From: Prasinococcaceae sp. CCMP 1430
Lineage: Eukaryota; Prasinodermophyta; Palmophyllophyceae; Prasinococcales; Prasinococcaceae
Reading direction: 5' to 3'
DNA length: 64,000 bases
Assembly: GCA_013416795.1 (NCBI GenBank)
Contig: RQSC01000027.1
Coordinates: 73,633 to 137,632, forward strand
Shown here: in pieces, positions 38,160-49,571 of the stretch
How positions within the stretch are numbered: the stretch's first letter is position 1
Layout of the letters: each line of letters starts with the position of its first letter
The notes under the pieces: generated by a model
The model's input: the letters and a program-made list of their open reading frames with translations, nothing else
Told to the model about the DNA's origin: nothing
The model's database searches: none
Position numbers and translations under genes: made by a program

Positions 38160-38840
38160 CTACAATGCAGGATGCCAGGCACGCTGCGGCGTGCGTGGAA
38201 CGCGTTGGAGTTGCGCAGAGATACGTGCGTCGTGAGCAAAGTCAGCTTCAACGGCGGCACGGGCGGCGGCGCAAGGGCGCGGTCGTGCTGCAGAGCCACG
38301 GAGCAAGGTGCAGCACAGCACGCCACTCGCGGCTGCGGCAGCTGCCTTGATTCCGGCCACAGCGGGCCGTGAGAGATTCTGACCGCTTAGCCGGGCCACG
38401 TCCGCGTGCTCGAGGGCGCGGAGCGCCCGCGCAACAAACGCGCCGCTGGCGCGTTCGAGCTGCAAGCGTAGGCCTCGAGATCCTGCGGACGCCGCGCGCT
38501 CGGCTAAAAACAAATCGAGGGCGAGCGCTCGCATACGGCATTTGGGGCGCGCGCGAACGGCGCGCGCTCGGACCCCACGGGTGCTGTTGGCGGGGCTGGG
38601 GGGGAAGAGGGGGAGCAGCCATCACGATGGACGCGAGCTCCGCGCGCGTTGCTCCGTGTACGAGAGTAACGAAAGGTGGCGGCGCGGGAGTGGAGGGAGG
38701 CCTCAGGCGCGCGCGCGATGCGCCCCTTTCCATCCTCCCCCCCACCACCACCACCCCTCCCGGGCTGGAGGCATTCTGCCTCGTTTCCGTTTCATTTCCA
38801 TTTCCGTCACGGGCCCCGCAGCGTGCGCTGTGCAACGCAC

Positions 38841-39040
38841 CTCACGAAGATCTCGACCGAGTTTCGCCACGCGCCGGCCTCGCCCTCGCCATCCAGATCC
38901 CTGACCGCGCCCGCCATGGCATCGCGCATGACGGCCTTGCGCCCGGGCGACTCGTCCTCGCCGCCGGCCGCCCAGGCCTTGGCGGCGGCGGCCTGCGGCG
39001 CATCCGAGGTGGGCACGGCCACGACGACCTTGCCGCTCAT
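38841..39040 (-). CDS. Candidate 5' exon of the Kv channel gene
   Basis: An ATG frame of 66 codons plus two bases ends at a donor GTGCGTTGC. It begins MSGKVVVAVPTSD and ends WRNSVEIFV. Spliced to 38159 the phase fits, and the join (SVEIFVRRLRWVSGSC) reads as one helix. The intron would be 681 bp, longer than the others here. This rests on reading frame and splice pattern only. Confidence 0.35.
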
Positions 39041-39528
39041 GCACGTGCGGTGCGGTGCGCCTCGGCGCGTCGCGTCGCGGGTCGCGTGGGTCGCGCGCGC
39101 AGCTCGCGCTGGCAGAGCCCCCCCCGCCTGCCAGGCCCCCCCGGGTCGCGTGCCGGCGCGCGCGCCCCGCGCCCCACTCTGGCGACTCGCGCGCCGCGCC
39201 CACATGTGTACGCCCGCCAGCCAGCCATGGATTGGGATGGCGAGAGAGCCCGAGGAGCGTCCGGCCGCAATTCGGCCCGATTCGGATTCGGATTCGGCTC
39301 CGGCCCCATATTTTTTCATTGTGTGTGCGTGGCGAGCTCGGCCCGCGCGACCGAACCCCGCTCTCGACAGGCCCGGGCCGCGGCGGCCGCGCGGAGAGCC
39401 GCGCGCTCGCGCATCGCGCCGCGCGCGCACCGCAGGCCCGGCGGGCGCGGCCGCGAGAGGCGGGGGTGGCCGTTGGGGAAAGGCAGCAGACCGCAACGGG
39501 GAGGGGGGCGGTGGCTGTGGCGATCGCC

Positions 39529-40518
39529 ATGGGGGCGGGCGACGTGGGAGCGAGTTCGGCGTCACAGCGGCCGGTGGACATCGTCGGCGCGGCGACGTCA
39601 GCGCCGCTGCTGCTGCTGGCGTCTAAGGCGCTGCTGGTGTCGTGCGTGGACGCAGAGGCGGACGCGGGGCTCGCAGTGGCGAGCATAGACTGCGGCTTCC
39701 TCCTGTTGCTAGGAGCGCTCTCGGGGGTCGTCGTGCGTGACTCCAAGCAGGATCACCCAAAGCTTGACGCGCTTATCGACCCGCTCATGCAGTGCGGGCT
39801 CGGGCACCTGTTCTTTGAAATGGTGTACAACGGCGTCATCCTTCCGCGCCAGGTGCGTTGATCTGGCTCGGCGTGAGCTGCTGCTCACGAGCGACCGGCG
39901 GTGCCCACGGTGCTGACTACCACAGTTGCTTGCTGTCCCTCCCACGACCGCCCGGCCCCGCGCTCGCCGCATGCACGTTGCTGCCCCTCCCGCCCTCAGG
40001 CGCCTGGCGCGACGTACCGTCTCACGCCCGATTTGTGGTTGCATCACGTGGCGGCGCTTGGCTGTGGGGTCTTCACCACGCTCGCTGGCAACGCGATGTG
40101 CGAGCACGGCCTCGGCCGCGCGTTTGTGCTGCAGGGCTGTCGCATGGCTGCAACAGAGTGCACTTCCGGCCTGCCAGTGTCGTTTTCGCAGGCGCTGCGC
40201 ACGAAGCGCCTAAACGGCCCGCGCTCCCTGGTGCTGGGTGCCACTATGGCGGGCTCGTTCGTGTGGCGCACGATGCACTCGTTTGACATCCTCCGCGAGT
40301 TTAACCGCGGCGTGCGCGAGAGCAGGGAGGGCGGGGCGCGCGGCGTGCCCCACGCATGGGCGGGCAGGCTCGCTTGTGGCACGATTGCGGGAGGCAACGC
40401 CGTGTGGACCTTCCGCATTTTCAAGGGGATCGTGAAGATGCTCCGAAAGGGGAAGAGGAGCAAGGCGCGGGATGGCCCCGGACGCGCGAGCGCCGCCTCC
40501 AATGGAGCGCCAAAGTAA
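39529..40518 (+). CDS. Multi-pass membrane protein, probably TLC-domain family
   Basis: Two exons (39529-39852 and 40000-40518) with a phase-0 intron (GTGCGT donor, CTCAG acceptor) encode 280 residues. Hydrophobic segments include PLLLLASKALLVSC, CGFLLLLGALSGVVV, HHVAALGCGVFTTLAG, LVLGATMAGSFVWRT and LACGTIAGGNAVWTF. A histidine pair on a membrane helix (DLWLHHVAAL) and the spacing of helices recall TLC-domain proteins (TRAM/LAG1/CLN8), which act in sphingolipid synthesis or lipid sensing in the ER. The C-terminus is lysine-rich (KMLRKGKRSK), fitting a cytosolic tail or ER retrieval. The family call is tentative; that it is a real spliced membrane protein is well supported. Confidence 0.6.
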
Positions 40519-41064
40519 ACACCAAAGCGACCCCTGGCCACCCTGCGAGCGAGCAGGCTGCGCTCGCGCTCGCAATGTTCCCCTTCCCCTCTGCCCTCTC
40601 TCATTTTCTCAGGCCGAGTGCACGACGCCATAGCAGCTCGCGCGCCAGCGCAGCTGCTCGCTTGCTCATTGAGGGCGCGCGCACCCTCCTGCCCGCAGAG
40701 CCCTGCACGCGGCCTCCACCCTCCAAGCGAACCACGCGCTCGTACTGGTCCTGCTGGGGCCGAGACAGCCCCCCCCGCACGTCGCCTACCGCATTATGCC
40801 AAAGAGTCATCAGAAAAGATACCGCGGCCCCGAGCTCGTGGGGCCCGCCGTGCCTCTAGGGCCTGCCACACTGCGCGCCGCAGGCGGCGACGCAGCCTCG
40901 CCCCCACGGGTGGCGCTGGGCGCCTCGCGAGCGTGGCCGCTGCCGCCGGCCGGGCGGCAGCGGCCACGTGGTGCCGCCTCCCCCCGTACAGCACTGGCGC
41001 ATCACCAACGCGCGTCGCTCCTTGCGGGTGGAGGCGCGCACTCGCTCCGTGCGCAGCTGTCCCG
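40519..41064. other. Intergenic region upstream of the ACSF3-like gene
   Basis: About 550 bp. Several short frames look mildly protein-like on both strands (for example a stretch near 40700-40800 ending VAYRIMPKSHQ), but none has recognisable homology or clear splice partners. It presumably contains the ACSF3-like promoter. Confidence 0.35.
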
Positions 41065-42927
41065 ATGCTGCTGCGGCGCTCTGCGCTGGACGCGCGCGCC
41101 GCGTCAACCTTTAGCCTGAGCGGTGGGAAGGGCAGTGTGAGTGGTGAGGTCATCACCGCCACGTACGCGGGCCTTGGCGCCAACGCCGATCGCGTCGCAT
41201 CGGCGCTGCGCGCAGCCGTGGCGACGCTCCCTGACGGCGCAAACGCGGTCACAGGGGGCATCAAAGGTGATGTCGGAGGCGTCTCGGTGGCGCTCATGGC
41301 CGACCCTGGCGCAGAGTACGTGGCGGGCACGCTCGGTGTTTGGGCAGCGGGCGGTGTGGTGGTGCCACTTGCGCTGTCGCACCCCGACCACGAGCTCAAG
41401 TACGTGCTAGGGGACGCACGCGTGCAGGTGGTACTGGCGACAGCGACATACGCGCATCGGCTCGGCCCACTCGCCGAGGCGGCGGGCGCCAAGCTCGTTG
41501 TGATCGAGTGGGACGCCCCCCCTCCAAATGCGGCAAGCACGGGTGCGAGCGACTGTGCTGCTGCGCCGGAGGATGGCGACGCGTGGTCGCGCACAGTGGC
41601 GGAGGCATGCGAGCGGCTGGGCGATGACCGTGGCGCGCTTGTGATCTACACGAGCGGCACGACTGGCCGGCCGAAGGGCGCGCTGCACACACATGGCTCT
41701 ATTTCGGCGCAGGTGTCGTCGCTGTGCGAGGCATGGGAGTGGGACGCCTCAGATCGCATCCTGCACTGCCTGCCCATGCACCACATCCACGGCATCGTGA
41801 ATGCGTGCTACTGCGCGCTCTCTGCGGGCGCGACGGTGGAATTCCTCCCGAAGTTCTCACCCACGTCGATTTGGAACCGCCTGATTGATGGATACGAGGG
41901 CCGCGCGCCCCCCTTGACGCTCTTCATGGGCGTTCCTACCATGTACGTCCGCCTGTTGCAGGCCTATGACGCGTACGACGAGGCAACGCAGGCGCGATGC
42001 CGCGCCGCGGCGAGCGCGCTGCGGCTGGCTGTGTCGGGCTCCGCGGCGTGCCCCGTGCCACTTTTTGAGCGATGGGAGGCGGTCACTGGTGCACGTCTGC
42101 TCGAGCGCTATGGTATGAGCGAGATCGGCATGGCGCTCTCCAACCCTTTTGCAGGCGGTGAGCGCCGTGCCGGCGCGGTGGGCGTGCCACTGCCGGGCGT
42201 CGAAGCGGTGCTGGTCGACTTCGCCACAGGTGAGAGCTGCCCGCCAGGCACGGCCGGCGAGATCCGCATCAAGGGCAGGAACCTTTTCAAGGAATACCTC
42301 GGCAGACCCAAGGCAACGGCGGACGCGTACGATGAACATGGCTACTTTAAGACGGGAGACGCGGCGGTGATCGAGGACGGCTACTGGCGCATCCTTGGGC
42401 GCGAGTCGGTAGACATCATCAAAAGCGGCGGCTACAAGGTAAGGCAGCCAACAAGCAGCGGCTCGTAGGCGCTAGTTGCGTGCACTCTATGCGCCTTTTT
42501 GCGCCTGCCCACCCTCGCGTACGCGCGCTCTGACTGAAAGCACTCGCGCATGTGGGTGCGCGCGGAAATGCAGCTGTCGGCGCTGGAGATCGAGGGCGAG
42601 CTCCTAACACATCCAGACATACTCGAGGTGCGCGCGCGGATGACTGCGCGCGGGCGCCAAGCGCTCCCAATGCCAGGTGCTGACGCGCCACTCGTGCAGG
42701 TTGCCATTTGTGGTGTCGAAGATGAAGTGTATGGCCAGGTCGTCGGTGCGGTGGTTGCCCTCCAGGACAGGGGCACAGCACTCGATATCAAGTCGCTAAG
42801 AGAATGGGGCAGCAACTTTCTCGCGCCGTACAAGCTGCCCAAGCTGCTCAGACTCGTCGAGAGCATCCCACGCAATGCAATGGGCAAGGTCAACAAGAAG
42901 CAGCTCGTCAAGATATTCGACGCATGA
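41065..42927 (+). CDS. ACSF3: Acyl-CoA synthetase, ACSF3 (malonyl-CoA synthetase)-like
   Basis: Two exons (41065-42438 and 42574-42927) encode 575 residues of an ANL-superfamily adenylate-forming enzyme. The ATP loop YTSGTTGRPKG lies near residue 194, followed by LPMHHIHG, the adenine-binding YGMSEIGMALSNP, and the hinge region FKTGDAAVIEDGYWRILGR. The intron falls between KSGGYK and LSALEIEGELL, exactly within the A10 region, and has a GTAAGG donor and a CTGAC branch-like site. The closest family by pattern is ACSF3, which activates malonate or methylmalonate in mitochondria. The N-terminus (MLLRRSALDARAAST) fits a mitochondrial targeting peptide. The start is the first in-frame ATG near the domain. 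Confidence 0.85.
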
Positions 42928-43107
42928 CGAGTATGTTACGTACTGTAGTATGTTCTTGAAGCTTTGTCCACATGTGACGCGAGGGTAGTGTGATTACATC
43001 GTATTACCGGGTGGCGACGCCTCGGGGTCGTCCGCCCTCGTTGGGGACTTTTGCGCTGCTTGTTGCACTGGCTGTCTGTCTAAAACTTGGCGCGAATGTC
43101 CTCGCCG

Positions 43108-46100
43108 CTAAGGCCGCGCCTCCTCTGAGTTCTCTCGCTCGCGTGCACCGGCGGCCGGAGCAGGCGCATCGCCTGCTGTCGAGAAGGGCGACTTGAGCGA
43201 CAGCGACCTGCTTTCAATGCTCGACAACGATTGAGACGCGGAGGAAACGTGGGCGACCGCCTTGGCCTTCCTCCCCGCTGATCGAAATTTCCTCAGTCGT
43301 CGGCCCTTCCTCTCGGCGGTCGCAAGTGCGAGCGTCAATTTGTTCTTCAGGAACAGTGCGGTCTTGACCTTGTCGTCTGACGGCGCGCCGCCGGCGATGT
43401 ACTCGGCGCAGTATTGACACATGGTCGTCGCATCGTCGAGCGTGAGGCACGCGAACATCTCCAACTCAGGAATGTTCCGAAGCGAGCTGAGGATGCCTCC
43501 CTGCAGTTGCCTACCCATCAGCGGGAAGTCCTGCACAATCTTGCCTACAGTCTTGCGCGAGAGCACGAAGAGTGCCACAAGTGACGACGCCAATGCAGAT
43601 ACCGTCGAAGTTGCCTCGATGATCGCGGCGTGCGTGCCGAACACCTGGTCTCGCGCTATATTGAACACGTGCTCTGCGGCATCGAAGGGTTCCTCACCGG
43701 CATCGAGCGGCCTCCGCAGCTGCATGATGCGCATGTGTCCCTCTGTCACCAGGAACATTCCCTCGAGGTCTTCGCCCTGCCGGACAACGATGTCGTCGGG
43801 CAGATAAAATCTCAGCTCGGTCATGCCCGTGAGGTAGCTCGCGAGCGTGTCATCGAACGCCATCAGGAAGGAGTGGCTCTTGAATTGCTCGCGATTGATA
43901 TGCAGCAGGACCTCACGCCGAAGCACATCAGTCAGACCGGCCAGAATGTCCTCTTCGTCGAACATGGACGTGTTCGTCAGGTAGTGATCATAGAAGAGCC
44001 GCACTTTTTGTTGCAGTTTCGGTGAGATCTTCCGCTCACGCATGTACTCGCGCAATACTTCGAGTTTGTCGTTGTGCCTCTCCTTGATCTGGTTGAGGCG
44101 GCCCACAAGGCTCGCCATTGATCCTACCACGTAGCCGAACACCGTGACACCCAGAAGCATGGAAATGGTCACAAAGAGCACCTCCGCAGGCGTCGCGGCA
44201 GTGACGTCGCCGTAGCCGACGGTTGTCATCGTAGTGATTGCCCAGTAGAGCGCACTTAGGTATCGCGTGCCCATGGAGATGCCCTCGACGCTGTGCTCGT
44301 CGTCATCGGGGGCGCTCGCCGAGTAGCCCAGAGACTCTAGGCACGGCACGAGCTCGAAGCCACTGTCTCTGAGCCGCGCAAGCTCGTCGCCGCCGCTACC
44401 GAGTATGGCCGCCACATCCTCGTTCATTTCCACCGCCTGATGCGTGCTCGCAAGCACGTGCCCGTGGGGCAGTCGGCAGTGCTCGTTGATCCACGCGTCC
44501 GGGTCATCTTTGCCGAGCCATCCAACCGCATACCACCCGCAGCACATCAAGTGCGCGATGAAGGAGACCTGCCAAAAGAGCTTGAACAAGGAGATGACGG
44601 CCGGATTGACGGGTAGCGCATCCTCCACGTACATCAGGAAATTGCTCAAACGCAAGAGCTTGAGCAATCTGAAAAGGCGCAGGATGCGGAAGAGCTTGAA
44701 GATGCGCAGGCTATCGCTGCTGGTTACCTGATCGAACGGGAACGTACTCAGGAAATCCAACAGGAACCAGCCAGTCAAGTAATTGCGGGAGATCATCGCC
44801 GGATCGACCATGAGCGCGCTCGACTCCTTGACGACATAGCATGTGCGAAAGTTCACCAGGATATCCATCCAAAAGAAGGCATCGACGATCCAGTCGAAGG
44901 TGTACCATCCGGGCATAATCGACGCGGTGACGTTGACGTTGAAGCCTAGCCGGTACGGCACCACGACCACACTATAGAGAATGCATATAGCAAGCAACGC
45001 ATCCCAGGTCGTCCGGAATTTCGACTCTGGCACAACAAGCCACTGTGCCTCGAGCTCTTTGAGCGACTGATCCACCTCGACGAAGTCCGAGCTTGCCTTG
45101 GCACCTTCGCGGTCAGAGCGACCCGTCGCTCGCACTTCTGGTGACACTCCCGCGCCCCTGCCCTCATCGGGAGACACGTCCGCCTGCATCACTCTGAGTG
45201 TGGTACCAGAGGCACTTGGCTCTGACAGGATCCTACCCTCGCCACGGTCGACCGTCAGGTCCTGCCGACAGATGCCTGGGCCTCTGTGCTTGCGCTGCAG
45301 CGTGCGCCACGTCACTTCCTCGCGGTGGAGCTCGCGCCTGCCGAACGCCTTATTAACATCGCCGCCTGCGCTAGCCTGCAAGTCGCCGTCGAATACCAGT
45401 GTCTGCGCCATAGTTGTGCTCGGCACACTCTCACCTTTCGATCGCGGGTCAGGCTCGCCCAGGGCGGTTACGGTGTCCGCGGAACGCGCCTTGGACATGT
45501 TTTCCACGCGCTTGGACGAGACATCCATCAGCATTACGCGTGCATCAGGGTAATACGTAAGCACGTCATCCAGGGCCTCCTTAGTGATTGTGTACATGTC
45601 GATGTGCGTGCTGGCTCTGATGGAGGCAGTGCGCGGGCTCTGGGTGAGCAATGAGATCTCGCCAAAGTGCGATCCCTCCGCGAGTATGCCTAGCAGCACA
45701 TCGCTGCCGTCTGGCTTTCTCGAAAACAGCTCGACCACCCCCTTCTTGAGAAACCACATCTCGTTGCCTATCTCCCCCTCCCAGGCGATGATTTCTCCGG
45801 GAGCCTGCGCTTGGGGTCGCAACTGAAGCACCATCGCTGCGATGAATGACTGCTCAGCATCCTCAAATATTTTCATCTTCTTGATGAGGTCCTCGTGTGC
45901 CTCCATGACTACCGCATTGCGGAGCGTGGAATTGAGCTCATACACTATGGCAACCTCGTTGAATACGCTCTTGTGCGACAGGTAGTACGTGTAGTGCTTC
46001 TTGATCCGCTGCTGGAGCTCTTTTGGCAGTCGCCGCTCCTTCATGTACTCGCGGAGCTCATTCATCTTTGCTTTCAGTGCGGTTGCGCGCACGTCGATAG

Positions 46101-47811
46101 TCTCGAGCAGCGTTGAGATGTTGCCGATCAGAAAGCCAAAGTACGCCGCGCCCACGAGCTGGGTCAAGATGGCGTAGAGCATCTCACCATCGTTCTCGGC
46201 AACGATGTCACCATACCCCACGGCCGTCATGGTGGCGATCGTCCAATACATGCTATTCACGTACTTGCTTTCGAGGTCCGCGTCTTGTAAGTCGCGCACA
46301 GTGACCCATGTACGCGGAGGAATCTCGCAGGGCAGCTCGTCCTCGAGGCAGTCGGGATAGCCGAGGTAGAACCAAAAGCAACAAAGCATGTGGCTCAGGA
46401 AGAGGATAGAGAAGAGGAGCTTGACGAGCTTCAGTGCCGCAGGGTTCAGGTCGAGGGATGCCGACATCTTCTTCCAAATCTTGGCGAGCTTCTTGAGGCG
46501 CGCGAGCTTGAGCAGCCTGAACATGCGGATGATGCGGATGAGCTTGAGCTGCGACAGCCCGGCTGCGCCACTCGAGCTGCCCATGAATGCCTCAGCGACG
46601 AGGTCAATTGGCACAGTGGACACCAAGTCGATGAAAAACCAGCCCCTGACGTAGTTCCTCGCAATGAGGCGCTTGTCGGTGACCAGCAGGTCCATTTCGT
46701 CGAGGTACCCGGTGACGAAGTTGGCAACGATGTCCGTTAAGAACATGACGTCGATAAAGCAGTCGAAGATGAAGCCCAACCCCTGGCGGTTGAGCTCCAC
46801 ATAGTAGCCAATGCGTACGGGGATGGCCGTCACGCTGAAGACAATGAGCACGCCGATGAAAACGTCCCATATCACCCTCATGTTTGAGTTGGGATCGATG
46901 ACTTTGGGCTTGTGCAGCGAGCTCAGCTCGATCTTGACCTGCGAGGACCGCGAGCGCAGCGCGTGTCAGCGAGTCGTGTCGAGCAGTCATATCCCATGCC
47001 ATCAGGAGCTCGGCGCGCTCGAAGCTGGGATGGCAAGGTAGGTACGCGTCGCTCGCTTGTCACGCCATATTGTCACGTTCGCCGGCGCATATCATCATTT
47101 GTGCCCGTGCTCGCGAGCTCAAGCCGCACTCTCGTCCGCGCGAGCCAACGCACAGGCGCGCATAGCTGGGGTGCTGCCAGCCGGGCTCAAGGGGGGTGTG
47201 AAAGAGCGGAGAGGGACGACGGGCGGGGGCGGGCGTTCGCAACGACGGACCTTGATCTGGTTCACCGAGCGAGCCCAGAGGTTCCTGGCCGTCCTAATCC
47301 TCGCGGGGACGCGCGACGCCGCCTCGTGCTCATCCTCACTATCGTCGCCCTCATCCCCCTCATCGCCATTTCTCTTCGCGAAGCTAATGAGCGCGTCGAC
47401 GACATGGTCCTGACCGTCCCCATTCTCAACCTCAGTGCCCCCTATAGCCAGGTTCTGTACGGAGAGCACTGTCGCAAAGAGCTCGGCGTTCGCAGAGCCC
47501 GACATCTCGACGCTCGCGCTGCGCCCGGGCTCATTAGCACCGTCTACCTCGCTCGCAGCCGCCTCCTGCTCCCGCTTGATATTCTCAGCATCAGCTCGCT
47601 CACGGGCTGCGTTTGCCTGGTGCGGAGCCCGGAAGTTGCCATGCGCAACTGCGTGCGAGGACAACGTCTCGGCAGCACCCGAGAAGGAGCTCGGCTGCTT
47701 GTCGATGGAAGACCGTTTCGTCACGGCCGTCCCGGCGCTCACACCACCGGCTTTGGCGCGCCTTTCTGCGCTGCCCTCCGCCACCTTGGACCCCGCAAGG
47801 CCCGCGATCAT
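43108..47811 (-). CDS. Tandem two-repeat cyclic-nucleotide-type K+ channel (2 x 6TM with two cNBDs)
   Basis: Two exons (47251-47811 and 43108-46938) give about 1463 residues. Each half is an EAG/KAT-like unit: six helices, charged S4, pore, C-linker and cyclic-nucleotide-binding fold. Repeat 1 has LIRIIRMFRLLKLARLKKL (S4) and TAVGYGD (filter, near 426); repeat 2 has IFKLFRILRLFRLLKLLR and TTVGYGD (near 1095). The first cNBD keeps the ligand motif FGEISLL followed by PRTASIRA (near 630). In the second, the aligned position reads VFGTHAAIIEA, without the glutamate and arginine. The join NQIK to VKIELSSLHKPKV restores the usual pre-S1 segment, although the donor (GTCCGT) is unusual. Two linked subunits would need only a dimer to form a pore. 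Confidence 0.9.
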
Positions 47812-48483
47812 GGCGGTGGAGGGAGGCCCGCCCTGTCGAAGCGGCCGCCGCCGCGCGTACGCGCGCTCACCAGCGCGCTTGCGTTGCTCGCCCCCGCGAG
47901 CGCGCGCGTGCGAGCGCCGCCGCGGCGGCCGCCGCCACCACCGCTGCCGCAACCGCAGCAGCAGCCGCAGCAGCAGCCGTCGCGTGCCCCCGGAGAAGGG
48001 GGGGGGGGCGCCCCCCGCGCCAGAGCGCGCTCTGGCGACCCGCCACGAGCCATGCAGGTATGCAGCGCTGGGGCGTTCGCGCCCGGTCTTTGCACGCCGT
48101 GGCCGGAAATGAAAAAAGCGCACTTCTCAACAGCTACGTACAAATTTGCACGCGAAGTTCGGTCTCGTTTCGTTTCTATCTGAATCACTTTGAGCGCTGC
48201 GTTCCGCGGAATCGCAGTTGCCAGTCCAAGGCGGCACATTTCACAGTTCACGTGATGATCCGTTATTTTCGCCACTCGTGGCGGGCGCGCCTCGGTGCAG
48301 CGGAGGCGCGCCACGGCGGCGGCGCCGCTGGCCGCGGCGACACTAGCCGAGCCCAAGAGGGTGTGCGCGCTGCCTCCAGTGCTCGCGGCAGGCCTGGTGG
48401 AGGGTCTCGCCGCGCAAGGAGACAACCTTCGGTACAGTTACTGCAACAAACACACTCGCGCGCGCGGCGCGCGTGCCATAGAC
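47812..48483. other. Intergenic region upstream of the tandem channel
   Basis: About 670 bp between the channel start and the 3' end of the MnSOD gene, both on the minus strand. It is GC-rich with GC and GCC runs and a G-run near 48000-48008. TAACTGTA follows the SOD stop. No gene recognised. Confidence 0.45.
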
Positions 48484-49354
48484 TCAATCGCCACCGGCGT
48501 CCGCGTAGCGCTTGGCGACGTTATTCCAGTTCGTGACCTCCCAGAAGGCGCCAACGTAGTCTGGGCGCACGTTCTTGTAGTCGAGGTAGTACGCGTGCTC
48601 CCACACGTCGAGCCCGAGCACGGGCACCAATCCCTTCGTGATGCACGGGTCCTGGTTCGGCGTGGTAGTGATCGCGAGGCGCGCCTTGGACTGGTCGTAA
48701 CCGAGCCATGCCCAGCCTGAGCCCTGCACACCGACGGCCTGCGCGGCAAACTGCTTCTTCATCGCGTCCAAGGAACCGAACTCGGCCTCGATGGCGGCGA
48801 GCAGCGCGCCCTCGGGCGGCGAGCAGTCCTTAGGCGGCGCCATGTTGGTCCAGAAAATCGAGTGGTTGACGTGGCCGCCGCCATTAAACTGCCCACGCGC
48901 GCGCACGTGCATCAGCGCGCACGCGTCAGCGCATGGGCGAACATGGATAGCGGGTGACATGCACGCGGCAGGCTATCAGCTGCACGTGAAGTGCGCGCGT
49001 CTGAATCGCGCATGCATACGGAGAAAAGCCGCAACGACCACGAGCGCACATGTGCCCGCACGCACATACCTTGATGGCCGGCTGCAGCGCGATCATCTTC
49101 TGCGTGTTCCCCTTGGCTTCAGCCTCAGCGTACTGGTCGAGCGCGACGTTGAGGTTGTTGACGTAGGTCTGGTGGTGCTTGGAGTGGTGCAGCTCCATGA
49201 TCTGCGGCGAGATGGCCGGCTGCAGCGCCCCGTAGTCGTAGTCGAGGTCTGGCAGCACGGCCGTCGCGTAGCCGCTCTGTGCCGCGGCAGCCCCTGCGCG
49301 GCACCAGGGGGCGGCCGCGCGCCGGCTGGCCGCGCGGGCCAGCTGGGAAAGCAT
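48484..49354 (-). CDS. SOD2: Superoxide dismutase, Fe/Mn type, probably mitochondrial MnSOD
   Basis: Two exons (49070-49354 and 48484-48888) encode 229 residues. The intron has a GTATGT donor and a GGGCAG acceptor, and joins LQPAIK to [13 protein letters not shown], the standard MnSOD sequence. Metal ligands are visible: His in [10 protein letters not shown], His in [11 protein letters not shown], and Asp and His in [13 protein letters not shown] 30-residue alanine- and arginine-rich leader ([15 protein letters not shown]) fits mitochondrial import. The enzyme converts superoxide to hydrogen peroxide and oxygen. The choice of Mn over Fe is based on the eukaryotic mitochondrial-type sequence; the metal is not proven. 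The start is the only ATG before the leader. Confidence 0.95.
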
Positions 49355-49571
49355 CGTCTAACAAGCGCGGTCGAATGGGGCGCGAGGCGGGTGTGGAACA
49401 GGGGTGAGGGCGCCCGCAGGCGCGTGCAGTGTGACCGCCGCGTCGGCGCACGGTGCACGCTCCTCGCCTGTCGCAAAGTGATTTTGCACATCATTCTGCA
49501 CTTTTTGATTGGCAAATGAATCCGAAGAGAACACCGGATTTATTTTGATGTGCTGCCGACTTGCAAACCCA

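Noticed and set aside
38160-38534. Minus-strand frame MRALALDLFLAERAAS as the channel N-terminus
   Set aside because: The frame is different from the channel and no donor-acceptor pair restores phase convincingly. The exon at 38841-39040 fits better.
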